A DNA stretch of 64,000 nucleotides from positions 1,240,001 through 1,304,000 of the forward strand of contig NZ_CP019239.1 in assembly GCF_001955715.1 (NCBI RefSeq). The letters are read 5' to 3'. The translations under genes and the position numbers were made by a program. This DNA comes from Rhodoferax saidenbachensis. Lineage in GTDB: Bacteria; Pseudomonadota; Gammaproteobacteria; Burkholderiales; Burkholderiaceae_C. Shown here piece after piece: positions 1 through 9,101 of this stretch. The number at the start of each line of letters is the position of its first letter. Position 1 is the stretch's first letter. A model generated the notes under the pieces. It had not been told where the DNA came from, did no database searches, and saw nothing but the letters and a program-made list of their open reading frames with translations.

Positions 1-241
1 CGATGGCTTTGATGTCGTCGGTGAGTTCTACGCCGTCGACGATGAGGTTGCCTTGTTGGTGTTCTTCAAGGCGGTTGATGCAGCGGATTAGCGTGGACTT
101 GCCCGAGCCGGACGGGCCGCAGATGACGATGCGTTCGCCTTTGGTGACGGTCAGGTCAATGTCGCGCAACACATGGAAGTTGTTGCCATACCATTTGTTG
201 ACTTTGTTAAAAGTGATGATGGGTTCAGAGGTTTCGGACAT
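1..241 (-). CDS. aapP: General L-amino-acid ABC transporter ATP-binding protein (partial, C-terminus off window)
   Basis: This is the cytoplasmic ATPase of a polar amino-acid importer. Only the first 80 codons are present, because the gene runs off the left edge. The Walker A motif GPSGSGKST is at residues 42-50, after the usual N-terminal KWYG nucleotide-contact segment. The ATG at 241 follows an AGGA ribosome site. It lies 21 bp after the stop of the permease gene and so ends the aapJQMP order. ATPases of the Aap, Glt and Gln subfamilies are hard to separate by sequence, so the symbol rests on the neighbouring permeases and binding protein. Confidence 0.88.
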   Translation of the reverse strand, partial: MSETSEPIITFNKVNKWYGNNFHVLRDIDLTVTKGERIVICGPSGSGKSTLIRCINRLEEHQQGNLIVDGVELTDDIKAI

Positions 242-262
242 GGTGTTTCCTGGACGCAATAT

Positions 263-1363
263 TTAACGCAATTTGGACTTGTTGACCTGCTTCTCGATCC
301 ACAGGCTGTAACGCGACATGGAGAAGCAGAACACGAAATAAATCATGGCAATGAACAAGTAGCCTTCGATCTTGAACGGGCGCCAATTGGCATCCGAGTT
401 CAGGGCCAGGCTCATCGCACCGGTGAGTTCGTACAGGCTCACGATGGTCACCAGCGAGGTGTCCTTGAAGGTGGAGATGAAGTTGTTCATGATGCCGGGC
501 ACGACCATGGCCAGGGCCTGGGGCAGCACGATCTTGCGCTGGGTCTGCCAGTACGACAGGCCCAATGTGGCGGCGGCTTCGATCTGGCCCTTGGGGATGG
601 CTTGCAGGCCACCGCGGATCACCTCGGCCATATAGGCCGCAGCAAACAGCGTGATACCGGCCAGCACCCGCACCAGCACGTCGATGCTGAAGCCCTGGGG
701 CATGAGCAGCGGGAACATGAAGGACGCCATGAACAGCACCGAGATCAGCGGCACACCGCGGATCAGCTCCACATACACGGTGCAGACGCTGCGAATGGCG
801 GGCAGACTGGAGCGGCGCCCCAGCGCAATCACCAGCGCAATCGGGAAGGCCATGGCCATGGAGAGCGAAGCCAGCAGCAGGGTCAGCGGCAGGCCGCCCC
901 AGCGGTCAGTTTCCACGCGGGACAGGCCCAGCACGCCACCGTACATCACGGTGAAGAAGAAGCCGAGCACGCCGATCCAGAGGATGGCCAGCCAGGGCTT
1001 CCAAAAGGCACGCATGCAACTGGCGACCAGCAGGCTCAGCAGCAGCAGGGTGGATATCAGCGGGCGCCATTGTTCTTCAAACGGGTAACGCCCGAAGATG
1101 ATGATGCGGTACTTCTCACCGACCACACCCCAGCAGGCACCGGCAGCGGTGTGGCAGGCTTCGTAATCGGTGGTCCAGACGGCGTTGATAAACGCCCAGT
1201 GGAAGAAGCGGGGCAGCACGGCCAGCAGGATCGCAGCGATGACCAGCGTGCCAATGGTGGTGGGCAGGTTGCCAAACAGGTTGCTGCGGATCCAGGCCAC
1301 CAAACCGGTGCTTTTGACCGGGGCGGGGCGGGCTGCGATAGGTTGAAAGGTTGTAGCGCTCAT
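263..1363 (-). CDS. aapM: General L-amino-acid ABC transporter permease AapM
   Basis: This 366-aa inner-membrane permease belongs to the polar amino-acid (His/Glu/Gln/Arg/opine) family. It has an N-terminal membrane segment (about residues 35-55), a long family-specific insertion, and a C-terminal transmembrane core. The core carries the ATPase-contact loop EAAATLGLSYWQTQRKIVLP. Length and insertion match AapM, which is much longer than GltK/GltJ-type permeases (220-250 aa). The ATG at 1363 has AGGA five bases upstream and follows the aapQ stop by 7 bp, so the two are co-transcribed. It should form the channel together with AapQ. Confidence 0.9.
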   Translation of the reverse strand: MSATTFQPIAARPAPVKSTGLVAWIRSNLFGNLPTTIGTLVIAAILLAVLPRFFHWAFINAVWTTDYEACHTAAGACWGVVGEKYRIIIFGRYPFEEQWRPLISTLLLLSLLVASCMRAFWKPWLAILWIGVLGFFFTVMYGGVLGLSRVETDRWGGLPLTLLLASLSMAMAFPIALVIALGRRSSLPAIRSVCTVYVELIRGVPLISVLFMASFMFPLLMPQGFSIDVLVRVLAGITLFAAAYMAEVIRGGLQAIPKGQIEAAATLGLSYWQTQRKIVLPQALAMVVPGIMNNFISTFKDTSLVTIVSLYELTGAMSLALNSDANWRPFKIEGYLFIAMIYFVFCFSMSRYSLWIEKQVNKSKLR

Positions 1364-1370
1364 GGCAGTC

Positions 1371-2546
1371 CTAACGTTCCTTGATGGCCGAACGGGTGTT
1401 GTACCAGTTCATCAGGATGGAAGTGAAAAGCGAAGTGCTCAGGTAGATCACCATGATGATGGCGATACATTCCACCGCGCGGCCGGTCTGGTTGAGCGCC
1501 GTGTTGGCGATCGACACCACATCGGGGTAACCAATCGCCACCGCGAGCGAAGAGTTCTTGGTCAGGTTGAGGTACTGGTTGGTCACGGGCGGGATGATCA
1601 CGCGCAGTGCCTGCGGCAGCATCACCAGGCGCATGGTGTGGCCGCGTGAGAGGCCCAGCGCAGCAGCAGCCTCTGACTGGCCCAGTGCGACGGACTGGAT
1701 ACCACCACGCACCACTTCAGACACAAAGGCGGCGGTGTAGACGGTCAGGCCCAACAGCACCGACAGGAATTCGGGGGTCAGCGCGCCGCCGTTTTCAATG
1801 GCGAACTCACCCAGCACCGGGCGGTTCAGCGCGGTGGGCGCACCACCGAGCAACCAGCCCAATACACCAAAGGCCAGGACCAGCGCGATGGGCGCCAGCA
1901 GCATGCTTTTGGCCACGCCGGTTTTCTCGAACGAGATGCGGGCAAAGTGGCGGTACGCAAAAGCAGCGACCACGCCCACCAGCAGACCCCAGGCGCCCCA
2001 CACGTGGCCACTGGCCCATACGGGAACGGGGAAACTCAGGCCCCCTTTGCTGAGAAACAGCGGTCCCAGTGCCCAGGGTTCGGATGCGGCGGGCAGCAAC
2101 TCGGTAAACATCAGGTACCACATCAGCAGTTGCAGCAGGACGGGGATGTTGCGGAAAAATTCGACGTAGACGGTGCAGAAGCCGCGCACCAGGGCGTTGC
2201 GCGAGAAGCGGCCGACGCCGATCAGGGTGCCCAGGATGGTGGTCAGGATGATGCCCAGCACGGCCACACGCAGGGTGTTGGTCAGGCCGACCAGAAAGGC
2301 GCGCCAGTAGGGTTCGCCGGAATCAAAGGCAAACAGGCTTTCACCGATGTCAAAGCCTGCAGAGCCGGTCAGGAAGTCGAAGCCGCTCTGGATGCCGCGC
2401 AGCTTCATGTTGGTGATGGTGTTGTTCGCCAGGTACCACACGGCCAGCGCGATCAGCGCGATGGTGATCACTTGGTAAATCAGGCCGCGGAATGCCTGGC
2501 TGCGCCAGGACCACGATTTTTTGGGGGCGGTGGGCGGTGTGGACAT
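1371..2546 (-). CDS. aapQ: General L-amino-acid ABC transporter permease AapQ
   Basis: This 391-aa integral membrane permease is the partner of AapM. I chose the start at 2546 (MSTPPTAPKKSW). The frame stays open for another 29 codons, but that part is arginine-rich and overlaps the hairpin after aapJ. The first membrane helix is at about residues 20-40. The C-terminal core holds the EAA loop EAAAALGLSRGHTMRLVMLP. The roughly 390-aa length with a large loop between the first helices is characteristic of AapQ. It is separated from aapJ by a 111-bp gap holding a strong hairpin, so its level may be lower than that of the binding protein. Confidence 0.9.
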   Translation of the reverse strand: MSTPPTAPKKSWSWRSQAFRGLIYQVITIALIALAVWYLANNTITNMKLRGIQSGFDFLTGSAGFDIGESLFAFDSGEPYWRAFLVGLTNTLRVAVLGIILTTILGTLIGVGRFSRNALVRGFCTVYVEFFRNIPVLLQLLMWYLMFTELLPAASEPWALGPLFLSKGGLSFPVPVWASGHVWGAWGLLVGVVAAFAYRHFARISFEKTGVAKSMLLAPIALVLAFGVLGWLLGGAPTALNRPVLGEFAIENGGALTPEFLSVLLGLTVYTAAFVSEVVRGGIQSVALGQSEAAAALGLSRGHTMRLVMLPQALRVIIPPVTNQYLNLTKNSSLAVAIGYPDVVSIANTALNQTGRAVECIAIIMVIYLSTSLFTSILMNWYNTRSAIKER

Positions 2547-2589
2547 GGTTTCCCTTGTGGGGCTAAGAGTCGCAAGAGGAGCAAGAGAA

Positions 2590-2622
2590 AAGGGGCAGGG
2601 CAACTGGTTGCGCCTGCCCCTT
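2590..2622 (-). terminator. Intra-operon hairpin after aapJ (attenuator or mRNA-stabilising stem)
   Basis: Read on the minus strand, AAGGGGCAGG and CCTGCCCCTT form a long GC-rich stem with an inner GCAA/TTGC pairing. It is followed by TTTTCTCTT. Its place between the binding-protein gene and the first permease gene is the classic position for partial termination, or for protection of the aapJ message. Confidence 0.75.
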
Positions 2623-2657
2623 CGGTCAATCAAGGAGCCAGGCCCCTTGCACGAGGA

Positions 2658-3692
2658 TCAGCGTACGGGGTAGGCGTACTGAATGCCACCCTTGTTCCAC
2701 AGGTTGTTCAGACCACGGGGTAGTTGCAGTGCCGACTTGGGGCCCACATTGCGTTCGAAGATTTCGCCGTAGTTGCCGGTGGCCTTGACAGCACGTGCCA
2801 GCCATTCCTTGTCCAGACCCAGCAGCTTGCCGGTGTCTTCGGTGGAGCCCAGCAGGCGGCCAACGACGGGGTCTTTGCTGGAGGATTTCAGCTCGTCCAC
2901 GTTGGCAGAGGTCACACCGTATTCTTCGGCTTCCAGCAGACCGTAGACAGTCCATTTGACGATGGCGAACCACTCGTCATCACCGCGGCGCACCAGTGGG
3001 CCCAGGGGCTCTTTGGAGATCAGCTCGGGCAGGATGAGGTGGTCAGCCGGGTTCTTGGCAACCTTGTTACGGGTGGATGCGAGGCCGGATGCGTCAGTGG
3101 TGTAGGCAATGCAACGACCGGCGAAGTACGCGCCTTCAGCAGCTTCGAGCTTTTCAAACACGATGGGTTTGATGCCCAGGCCGGAGGCCTTGGAGTAGTC
3201 GGTCAGGTTCTTTTCAGTGGTGGTGCCGGATTGCACACACACGGTCTGGCCCTTGAGCTGCTTGGCGCTCTTGATCTTGCTCTTGACGGGGACCATGAAG
3301 CCCTGACCGTCGTAGTAGGTCACGGCGGTCTGGTTCAGGCCCAGGGATGCGTCACGGGTCAGGGTGAACGTGGTGTTGCGCGACAGGATGTCGACTTCAC
3401 CAGATTGCAGTGCGGTGAAACGGGCTTGTGCGTTCAGGGGAACGTATTTCACCTTCTCAGCATCGCCCAGGGTGGCAGCAGCCACGGCGCGGCACACGTC
3501 CACGTCCAGGCCGGTCCATTTGCCACTGGAGTCGGCTGCGCTGAAACCGGCCAGACCGGTATTCACGCCACAAACCACCTGACCACGTGCCTTGATGCCG
3601 TCCAAGGTTTTGCCGGCGTGGGCTGTGGCGCTCCAGAGGGCACCCAAGGCCACCATGACGGCGGCCGCTGTTTTGAGTTGAGGGTATTTCAT
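2658..3692 (-). CDS. aapJ: General L-amino-acid ABC transporter substrate-binding protein
   Basis: This 344-aa periplasmic binding protein has a clear signal peptide (MKYPQLKTAAAV..., cleavage near AHA-G at about residue 26). A SBP_bac_3-type domain follows. It reads GVNTGLAGFSAADSSGKW in the first lobe, and GVTSANVDEL and RLLGSTEDTGKLLGLD nearer the end, typical of the AapJ/BztA group. I used the ATG at 3692 because the residues upstream of it are not signal-peptide-like. The gene lies 54 bp downstream of gltL, so the glt and aap groups may share a transcript. It should deliver a broad set of L-amino acids to AapQM-AapP. Confidence 0.92.
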   Translation of the reverse strand: MKYPQLKTAAAVMVALGALWSATAHAGKTLDGIKARGQVVCGVNTGLAGFSAADSSGKWTGLDVDVCRAVAAATLGDAEKVKYVPLNAQARFTALQSGEVDILSRNTTFTLTRDASLGLNQTAVTYYDGQGFMVPVKSKIKSAKQLKGQTVCVQSGTTTEKNLTDYSKASGLGIKPIVFEKLEAAEGAYFAGRCIAYTTDASGLASTRNKVAKNPADHLILPELISKEPLGPLVRRGDDEWFAIVKWTVYGLLEAEEYGVTSANVDELKSSSKDPVVGRLLGSTEDTGKLLGLDKEWLARAVKATGNYGEIFERNVGPKSALQLPRGLNNLWNKGGIQYAYPVR

Positions 3693-3746
3693 TGTCTGGT
3701 ACTCCAAGTGGGTTGGGTTGAACGATGGGGACAAAATCGACGAGGC

Positions 3747-4484
3747 TCAGTGCTGAAGAATCTTGCTGAGAAAGTCCTTGGTGCGGGGTTGGCGGTTTTC
3801 AGGGTGGCTGAAGAATTCGTCCTTGCCGCAATCTTCCAGAATATGCCCGCCCACGTCAATGAAGATAACCCGGTTGGCCACTTTGCGGGCGAAGCCCATT
3901 TCGTGGGTGACCACCATCATGGTCATGCCTTCCTTGGCCAGGCCAACCATCACGTCCAGCACTTCGCCCACCATCTCGGGGTCCAGTGCCGACGTGGGTT
4001 CGTCGAACAGCATGACGATGGGATCCATGGACAGTGCGCGGGCAATCGCCACACGCTGCTGCTGCCCACCGGACAACTGACCGGGGAATTTGTCCTTGTG
4101 TGCGGTCAGACCGACGCGGTCCAGCATCTTCAGGCCGCGCACCTTGGCCTCGTCGGCGCTGCGGCCCAGTACCTTGATCTGCGCAATGGTCAGGTTTTCG
4201 GTCACGCTGAGGTGCGGGAACAGCTCGAAGTGCTGGAACACCATGCCCACGCGACTGCGCAGCTTGGGCAGGTCGGTGCTGGGCGCGTTGACGCGGGTGC
4301 CGTCCACGGTGATCTCGCCCTGCTGGATGGGTTCCAGGGCGTTGACAGTCTTGATGAGGGTGGATTTGCCGGAACCCGACGGCCCGCACACCACCACCAC
4401 ATCTCCCTTTTTGATACTTACCGAGCAGTCGGTGAGCACCTGCACCGGGCCATACCACTTGGACACGTTCTTCATTTCAATCAT
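3747..4484 (-). CDS. gltL: Glutamate/aspartate ABC transporter ATP-binding protein
   Basis: This 245-aa ABC ATPase of the polar amino-acid family has Walker [10 protein letters not shown], the signature [15 protein letters not shown], Walker [15 protein letters not shown] and the switch histidine in [10 protein letters not shown] picked the ATG at 4484 because GGAG lies seven bases upstream. Two in-frame alternatives, at 4502 and at the fourth codon, lack that support. It powers the GltJK permease pair encoded just upstream. A 126-bp gap to gltK contains a family-type intergenic repeat. Confidence 0.9.
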   Translation of the reverse strand: MIEMKNVSKWYGPVQVLTDCSVSIKKGDVVVVCGPSGSGKSTLIKTVNALEPIQQGEITVDGTRVNAPSTDLPKLRSRVGMVFQHFELFPHLSVTENLTIAQIKVLGRSADEAKVRGLKMLDRVGLTAHKDKFPGQLSGGQQQRVAIARALSMDPIVMLFDEPTSALDPEMVGEVLDVMVGLAKEGMTMMVVTHEMGFARKVANRVIFIDVGGHILEDCGKDEFFSHPENRQPRTKDFLSKILQH

Positions 4485-4524
4485 GTGGATTCTCCAGATC
4501 AATTCAATTCAATTTATGCAATAC

Positions 4525-4603
4525 CGTTGCCGCTGGGCCGCCCCAAGGCGACGACGACCCCCTCCGGGGGCAGCGCAGCACACGCAGTGGCAAGCGTGGG
4601 GGT
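4525..4603. repeat. Intergenic repeat with CCCCCTCCGGGGG hairpin
   Basis: This block lies between gltK and gltL. It contains GGGCCGCCCCAAGGCGACGA, a perfect short stem around CCCCCTCCGGGGG, and the tail CACACGCAGTGGCAAGCG. From memory, very similar blocks recur between genes in Comamonadaceae genomes. That statement is recall, not a search result. There is only one copy in this window. It could act as a stem in the glt message. Confidence 0.55.
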
Positions 4604-4610
4604 CATATCT

Positions 4611-5300
4611 TCAGCGAATGATGGCGATCTTCTTGTGCAACTGCTTGACCGCAAAAGACAGGCTGTAGCAGATCACGAAATACACCACGGCGGCCAGCAG
4701 GTAGGACTCAATCGGGCGGCCGTAGTTTTTGCCCGCTGCATCGAAGCCCTTGAGCAGGTCATAGGCACCAATGGCGTACACCAGCGATGTGTCCTGGAAC
4801 AGGATGATGGTTTGCGTCAGCAGCACCGGCAGCATGTTGCGGAAAGCCTGCGGCAGGATGACGAAGCGCATGTTCTGGCCATAGGTCATGCCCACCGCCT
4901 GACCTGCATACACCTGGCCGCGTGAAATGGACTGAATGCCCGCGCGCATGATCTCGCTGAAGTAGGCCGCCTCGAAGGCCACAAAAGTGATGACAGCCGA
5001 TATTTCCGAGCGGTAGTTTTCACCCAGTTTCCAGGGGATAGCGGAGTAGAACGAGCCGGGCACCAGCAGGTAGAACCACAAAATCACCATGACCAGCGGA
5101 ATGCTGCGCATGCTGTTGACATAGATGGTGGCGGGATAGTCCAGCCACTTCACGCCGCTAAGCCGCATCATCGCCAGCAGGGTCCCAAAAATCACCCCGC
5201 CCAAGGTGGCAACGATGGTCAGCAGTACGCTGAAATAGAGGCCCTTGAGGATGAAGGTGCTGACGATTTCCCAGTTGTAAAAGGAGAGGTCGAGATTCAT
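4611..5300 (-). CDS. gltK: Glutamate/aspartate ABC transporter permease GltK
   Basis: This 229-aa inner-membrane permease has about five membrane helices and the EAA-type loop QAVGMTYGQNMRFVILPQAF. I selected the start at 5300 (MNLDLSFYNWE), which gives the usual GltK length and sits 1 bp after the gltJ stop (TGA-C-ATG). The longer frame would add 30 residues inside gltJ. Tight spacing implies translational coupling with gltJ, its heterodimer partner. Confidence 0.9.
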   Translation of the reverse strand: MNLDLSFYNWEIVSTFILKGLYFSVLLTIVATLGGVIFGTLLAMMRLSGVKWLDYPATIYVNSMRSIPLVMVILWFYLLVPGSFYSAIPWKLGENYRSEISAVITFVAFEAAYFSEIMRAGIQSISRGQVYAGQAVGMTYGQNMRFVILPQAFRNMLPVLLTQTIILFQDTSLVYAIGAYDLLKGFDAAGKNYGRPIESYLLAAVVYFVICYSLSFAVKQLHKKIAIIR

Positions 5301-5301
5301 G

Positions 5302-6027
5302 TCAATGACCTCCGCCGCCACTGGCTTTGACAATGGTGCCTGGTATGCGGGTTTTCTTCTCGATGTAGGCCATGATGCGATTGATGGCAAAGGCCGAGAC
5401 CATGTAGCAGGCCGTCACGGCCAGGTAGACCTCAACACCGCGCGATGTTTCTTCCTGGGCCTGCATGGCGAACATGGTCAGCTCGGAAATGGACACTGCG
5501 AACGCCACGGAGGAGTTCTTGAAGATGTTCATTGACTCACTGGTCAGGGGCGGAATGATGATGCGGTAGGCCATGGGCAGGAGCACATAGCGGTAGTACT
5601 GGGCTGTGGTGAAGCCCATGGCCATGCCGGCATAGCGCTGGCCTTTGGGCAGGGTCTGGATGCCGGCGCGCACCTGCTCGGCAATGCGGGCCGAGGTAAA
5701 AAAACCCAGCGCGAATATCACCAGATAAAAGCCATGTACATCTTTCATCGGCGGGATCAACGCAGGGATCACGTGGTACCACAGGAATATCTGGACCAGC
5801 AGCGGTATGTTGCGAAACAGTTCCACCCAGGCATTGCCAAAACGCACCAGCCACGGGCTGTCAGGCAGGGTACGCAGAATACCGACGATGGAGCCTATGC
5901 TCAAGGCCACCAACAGCGACAGTAGTGATACGGAGACGGTCCAACCCCAGGCGGACATCATCCACTCCCAGTAGGTCGCTTGTTTGCCCCCTGGGTCTTG
6001 TAAAAAGATTTCCCATTGCCAATTCAT
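5302..6027 (-). CDS. gltJ: Glutamate/aspartate ABC transporter permease GltJ
   Basis: This 241-aa permease begins MNWQWEIFLQDP, close to the conserved N-terminus of GltJ proteins. It contains the helices and loop (GMAMGFTTAQYYRYVLLPMA) that dock on the ATPase. It starts 134 bp after the gltI stop, and the gap carries a terminator-like hairpin. It is followed immediately by gltK. With GltK and GltL it should import acidic amino acids captured by GltI. Confidence 0.9.
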   Translation of the reverse strand: MNWQWEIFLQDPGGKQATYWEWMMSAWGWTVSVSLLSLLVALSIGSIVGILRTLPDSPWLVRFGNAWVELFRNIPLLVQIFLWYHVIPALIPPMKDVHGFYLVIFALGFFTSARIAEQVRAGIQTLPKGQRYAGMAMGFTTAQYYRYVLLPMAYRIIIPPLTSESMNIFKNSSVAFAVSISELTMFAMQAQEETSRGVEVYLAVTACYMVSAFAINRIMAYIEKKTRIPGTIVKASGGGGH

Positions 6028-6102
6028 TCAGGCAGCTCCTCAACGTTTGATGGTGTCGTGTTTGACGCGCAGCACCGGTGCAGTGCTACGCATCCGGCCC
6101 TT

Positions 6103-6135
6103 GAAAAAAGCCCGCGACCTGGGTGGTGCGGGCTT
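6103..6135 (-). terminator. Intra-operon hairpin after gltI (attenuator)
   Basis: On the minus strand, AAGCCCGC and GCGGGCTT form an eight-base stem followed by TTTTTTC. That is a canonical Rho-independent shape placed just after the binding-protein gene and before gltJ. Partial read-through would give more GltI than GltJKL. Confidence 0.8.
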
Positions 6136-6161
6136 GTGTTCATGCCAATTCCTTGGCGGAA

Positions 6162-7073
6162 TTATTTCTTGGCGTAGTCTTCGGCAGGCTTGTCGTTCGG
6201 ATTGGCCCAGGCAGCCTTGGTTGCCTCGCTGGCTGGCAGGCCGACGCGGGTGTTCTTGGGGGGGATGGGCTGCACAAACCACTTGTCGTAAATCTTGGCC
6301 AGCTCACCCGTCTTGATCAGGTCTTTCACGGTGTCGTCAGCCAGCTTCTTGAAGGCGGCGTCGTCCTTGTGGACCATGATGGCGATGGGCTCGACGTTCA
6401 GCACTTCACCGACGATCTTGTAGTCAGCAGGTGACTTGGAAGTGGCGATGTTGCCAGCCAGGATCTGGCCATCCATCACAAACGCATCGGCACGGCCGGA
6501 TTCGAGCAGCAAGAAGCTGTCGGCGTGGTCCTTGCCAAAGACTTCCTTGAAATCAATGCCGGTGGCGCGTTCATGCTTGCGCAACAGCTGCACCGAAGTT
6601 GTGCCCGTGGTGGTGGCCACGTTCTTGTCCTTGAGCTGGTTGATGGAAGTGATGCCAGATGCGGCCTTGACCGCGATGCGCACTTCTTCCACATAGGTGG
6701 TCACGACAAAGGACACGTCCTTCTGGCGCGTGGCATTGTTGGTGGTAGAGCCGCATTCGATATCGACCGTGCCGTTTTGGATCAGCGGGATGCGGTTTTG
6801 CGAGGTCACTGCCAGGTACTTGACTTCCAGCTTTTTGCCAGCGGCTTTTTCCAGGTTGCCCACAATGCGTTGGCAGACTTCGACATGGTAGCCCCCGTAT
6901 TTGCCGTCACCCAGGGTGTAAGACAGTGCGCCGGACGAGTCACGTACGCCCATGGTGACGGTGCCGGAAGCCTTGACTTTGGCGATGGTATCCGTGGCCT
7001 GTGCCTGGGCGCTCAAAGGTGTGAGGGACGCGGCGATGGACGCGACGGCGAGGGCAAGCAGATGTTTTTTCAT
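6162..7073 (-). CDS. gltI: Glutamate/aspartate ABC transporter substrate-binding protein
   Basis: This 303-aa periplasmic solute-binding protein has a signal peptide ending near AQA-Q (about residue 25). A SBP_bac_3 domain follows. Hallmarks are MGVRDSSGALSYTLGDGKYG, IPLIQNGTVDIECGSTTNN and the lobe-two segment DGQILAGNI, typical of GltI. It is the first gene of the minus-strand transport block, and the hairpin behind it should keep its expression above that of the permeases. The paralogous AapJ further along is only distantly similar. Confidence 0.92.
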   Translation of the reverse strand: MKKHLLALAVASIAASLTPLSAQAQATDTIAKVKASGTVTMGVRDSSGALSYTLGDGKYGGYHVEVCQRIVGNLEKAAGKKLEVKYLAVTSQNRIPLIQNGTVDIECGSTTNNATRQKDVSFVVTTYVEEVRIAVKAASGITSINQLKDKNVATTTGTTSVQLLRKHERATGIDFKEVFGKDHADSFLLLESGRADAFVMDGQILAGNIATSKSPADYKIVGEVLNVEPIAIMVHKDDAAFKKLADDTVKDLIKTGELAKIYDKWFVQPIPPKNTRVGLPASEATKAAWANPNDKPAEDYAKK

Positions 7074-7412
7074 ATCTTTTCCTAATAAGTCTTTGGTTTA
7101 TGTGGATGGAAAGCGGATTGCGCCTTGTAAAACTCGGCTAGGACCCACGAGTCGTTGATATTAGCCTCTGGCCTGCAATCAGACCCATGGGTTTACACCG
7201 GGACTTTATACGAAGTACGCATAGGTCCATACCGGTGGTTAACCGCCTGAATTTTTCACAGCAATTTCTGTGCCGCGTGTGAAGTGCTTGAAGGCGGCCC
7301 GGAGGTGCAGGCGTCGCGCTGGTGACGGAATACTGCTTGTGTTGGGGCCTTCCCGGATGCGGCTTGTCTGCCGAGGCGATAGGCTTGGACAGTCCACTTT
7401 TTTAGGAATCCC
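7074..7412. other. Gene-free divergent intergenic region
   Basis: These 339 bp separate divergently read gltI and the acyl-CoA synthetase gene. I see the inverted repeat at 7201-7228 and a weak ribosome site (AGGAATCC) before the GTG at 7413. I see no convincing RNA gene or small ORF. Promoters for both directions must lie here. Confidence 0.6.
7201..7228. promoter_or_regulatory. Inverted repeat upstream of gltI (candidate operator)
   Basis: GGAC-TTTATAC-GAA-GTACGCATA-GGTCC is an imperfect palindrome with GGAC/GTCC ends and TATAC/GTA-ATA inner matches. It lies about 130 bp upstream of the gltI start, in an otherwise gene-free stretch. The position fits a regulator site. Which regulator is unknown. 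Confidence 0.35.
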
Positions 7413-9101
7413 GTGCGCGCCCATTACAAAGTCTGGCCCAAACGGCTGCCCCACACCATTACCGTGCCCGCCACCTCCTTATGGGACAACCTGGCCACCA
7501 GCGCGCGCCGTTACCCGGACAAGCCGGCCATGGTGTTTTTCGGGCGCAGCATCAGCTACGCCGAGCTGCACGAAAAAGCAGAACGGGTGGCGGCCTGCCT
7601 GCATGCGCTGGGTGTAAAAAAGGGCGACCGTGTGTTGCTCAGCATGCAGAACTGCCCGCAACTGGTCATCGCCCACTTTGGCATCCTGCGGGCCAACGCG
7701 GTGGTGGTGCCGGTCAACCCCATGAACCGGGCCGAAGAGCTCAAACACTACATCACCGACCCGGACGCCCGGGTGGCCATTACCACCGCAGATCTGGCGG
7801 CCGAGCTGGCACAGGCCAACAGCGCGCTGGAGCCCGCCCAGCGGTTGCAGCACCTGCTGGTGACCCACTTTACGGATTGTTTTGACGGCGCAGTCGACGG
7901 CCCGGACGCACCGCCCGACACCTGGCGCGACTGGCTGCTGACGCAACATGCAGCCCCCGTTCTGGACGGGGGCCAGGTGCACCACTGGGAGGCGGTGATG
8001 GGCACTCCTGGTGCGCCGCCCGCGCTCACGGTGGGGTCTGCGGACCTGGCCGTGCTGCCCTACACCAGCGGCACCACGGGCCTGCCCAAGGGCTGCATGC
8101 ACACCCACGCCAGCATCATGCACAACGCGGTGGCCAGCGGCTTGTGGGGCAATGGCACCATGGAAAACGTCACACTGATGGTGGTGCCCATGTTCCACAT
8201 CACCGGCATGGTGAGCCTGATGCACACCAACATCTGCGCCGGTGCGACCATGGTCATCATGCCGCGCTGGGACCGTGACCTGGCGGGGCGGCTGATCTCG
8301 CGCTACCAGGTGACGCACTGGACGAATATCCCCACCATGGTCATCGACCTGATGGCCAGCCCGAACTTTGCGCTGTACGACCTGTCCAGCATGGTCTACA
8401 TCGGTGGCGGTGGCGCGGCCATGCCGCAGGCCGTGGCGCAGCGCCTGCTGGAGCAGTTTGGCCTGCGGTATGTGGAAGGGTATGGGCTGACCGAAACCGC
8501 GGCCCCCTCCCACAGCAACCCGCCCGATGCACCCAAGCAGCAATGTCTGGGCATTCCTTTCATGGGCGTGGATGCGCGGGTCGTGGACCCGGACACGCTG
8601 AAAGAACTGCCGGTGGGTGAGCAGGGCGAAATACTGATTTGCGGCCCACAGGTCTTCCAGGGCTATTGGAAGCGGCCCGATGCGACCGCCGCCGTGTTTG
8701 TGCAGATCGACGGCAAACGTTTCTTCCGTTCGGGGGATCTGGGCCACGTGGATGCGGATGGTTATTTCTTTTTGACCGACCGGCTCAAACGCATGATCAA
8801 CGCATCGGGCTTCAAGGTCTGGCCCGCTGAGGTGGAGGCACTGATGTTTCGCCACCCCGCCATCCAGGAGGCCTGCATCATCTCCACCAAAGACAGCTAC
8901 CGCGGCGAGTCGGTCAAGGCGGTGGTGGTTTTGCGTGCTTCGCACAAGGGGCAAGTTAGTGAGCAGAACCTGATCGACTGGTGCCGTGAGAACATGGCGG
9001 TTTACAAAGTGCCGCGCAGCGTGCAGTTTGTTGATGCCCTGCCCAAGAGTGGTGCGGGCAAAGTCATGTGGCGCAAGCTGCAGGAAGCAGAAAACCCATG
9101 A
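7413..9101 (+). CDS. Long-chain-fatty-acid-type acyl-CoA synthetase (AMP-dependent)
   Basis: This 562-aa ANL-superfamily enzyme would activate a carboxylic acid through an acyl-AMP to its CoA thioester in the cytoplasm. It carries the phosphate loop YTSGTTGLPKGCMH (about residue 215), the adenine motif YGLTETAAPSHSN and the hinge DRLKRMINASGFKVWPAEVE. The catalytic lysine region SGAGKVMWRK is at the C-terminus. Length and motifs are complete. The start is GTG with AGGA upstream. The acyl chain cannot be read from sequence. Its stop overlaps the start of the next gene (ATGA), so the channel gene is translationally coupled. Confidence 0.85.
   Translation: MRAHYKVWPKRLPHTITVPATSLWDNLATSARRYPDKPAMVFFGRSISYAELHEKAERVAACLHALGVKKGDRVLLSMQNCPQLVIAHFGILRANAVVVPVNPMNRAEELKHYITDPDARVAITTADLAAELAQANSALEPAQRLQHLLVTHFTDCFDGAVDGPDAPPDTWRDWLLTQHAAPVLDGGQVHHWEAVMGTPGAPPALTVGSADLAVLPYTSGTTGLPKGCMHTHASIMHNAVASGLWGNGTMENVTLMVVPMFHITGMVSLMHTNICAGATMVIMPRWDRDLAGRLISRYQVTHWTNIPTMVIDLMASPNFALYDLSSMVYIGGGGAAMPQAVAQRLLEQFGLRYVEGYGLTETAAPSHSNPPDAPKQQCLGIPFMGVDARVVDPDTLKELPVGEQGEILICGPQVFQGYWKRPDATAAVFVQIDGKRFFRSGDLGHVDADGYFFLTDRLKRMINASGFKVWPAEVEALMFRHPAIQEACIISTKDSYRGESVKAVVVLRASHKGQVSEQNLIDWCRENMAVYKVPRSVQFVDALPKSGAGKVMWRKLQEAENP

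Noticed and set aside
173-1384. A 403-codon plus-strand open frame over aapM
   Set aside because: It is low complexity, rich in His, Gln and Gly, and fully antisense to a well-supported permease gene.
2724-4925. A 733-codon plus-strand open frame
   Set aside because: It lies antisense to aapJ, gltL and gltK, has His/Gly/Gln-rich chance composition and no ribosome site or domain. High GC opens such frames opposite real genes.
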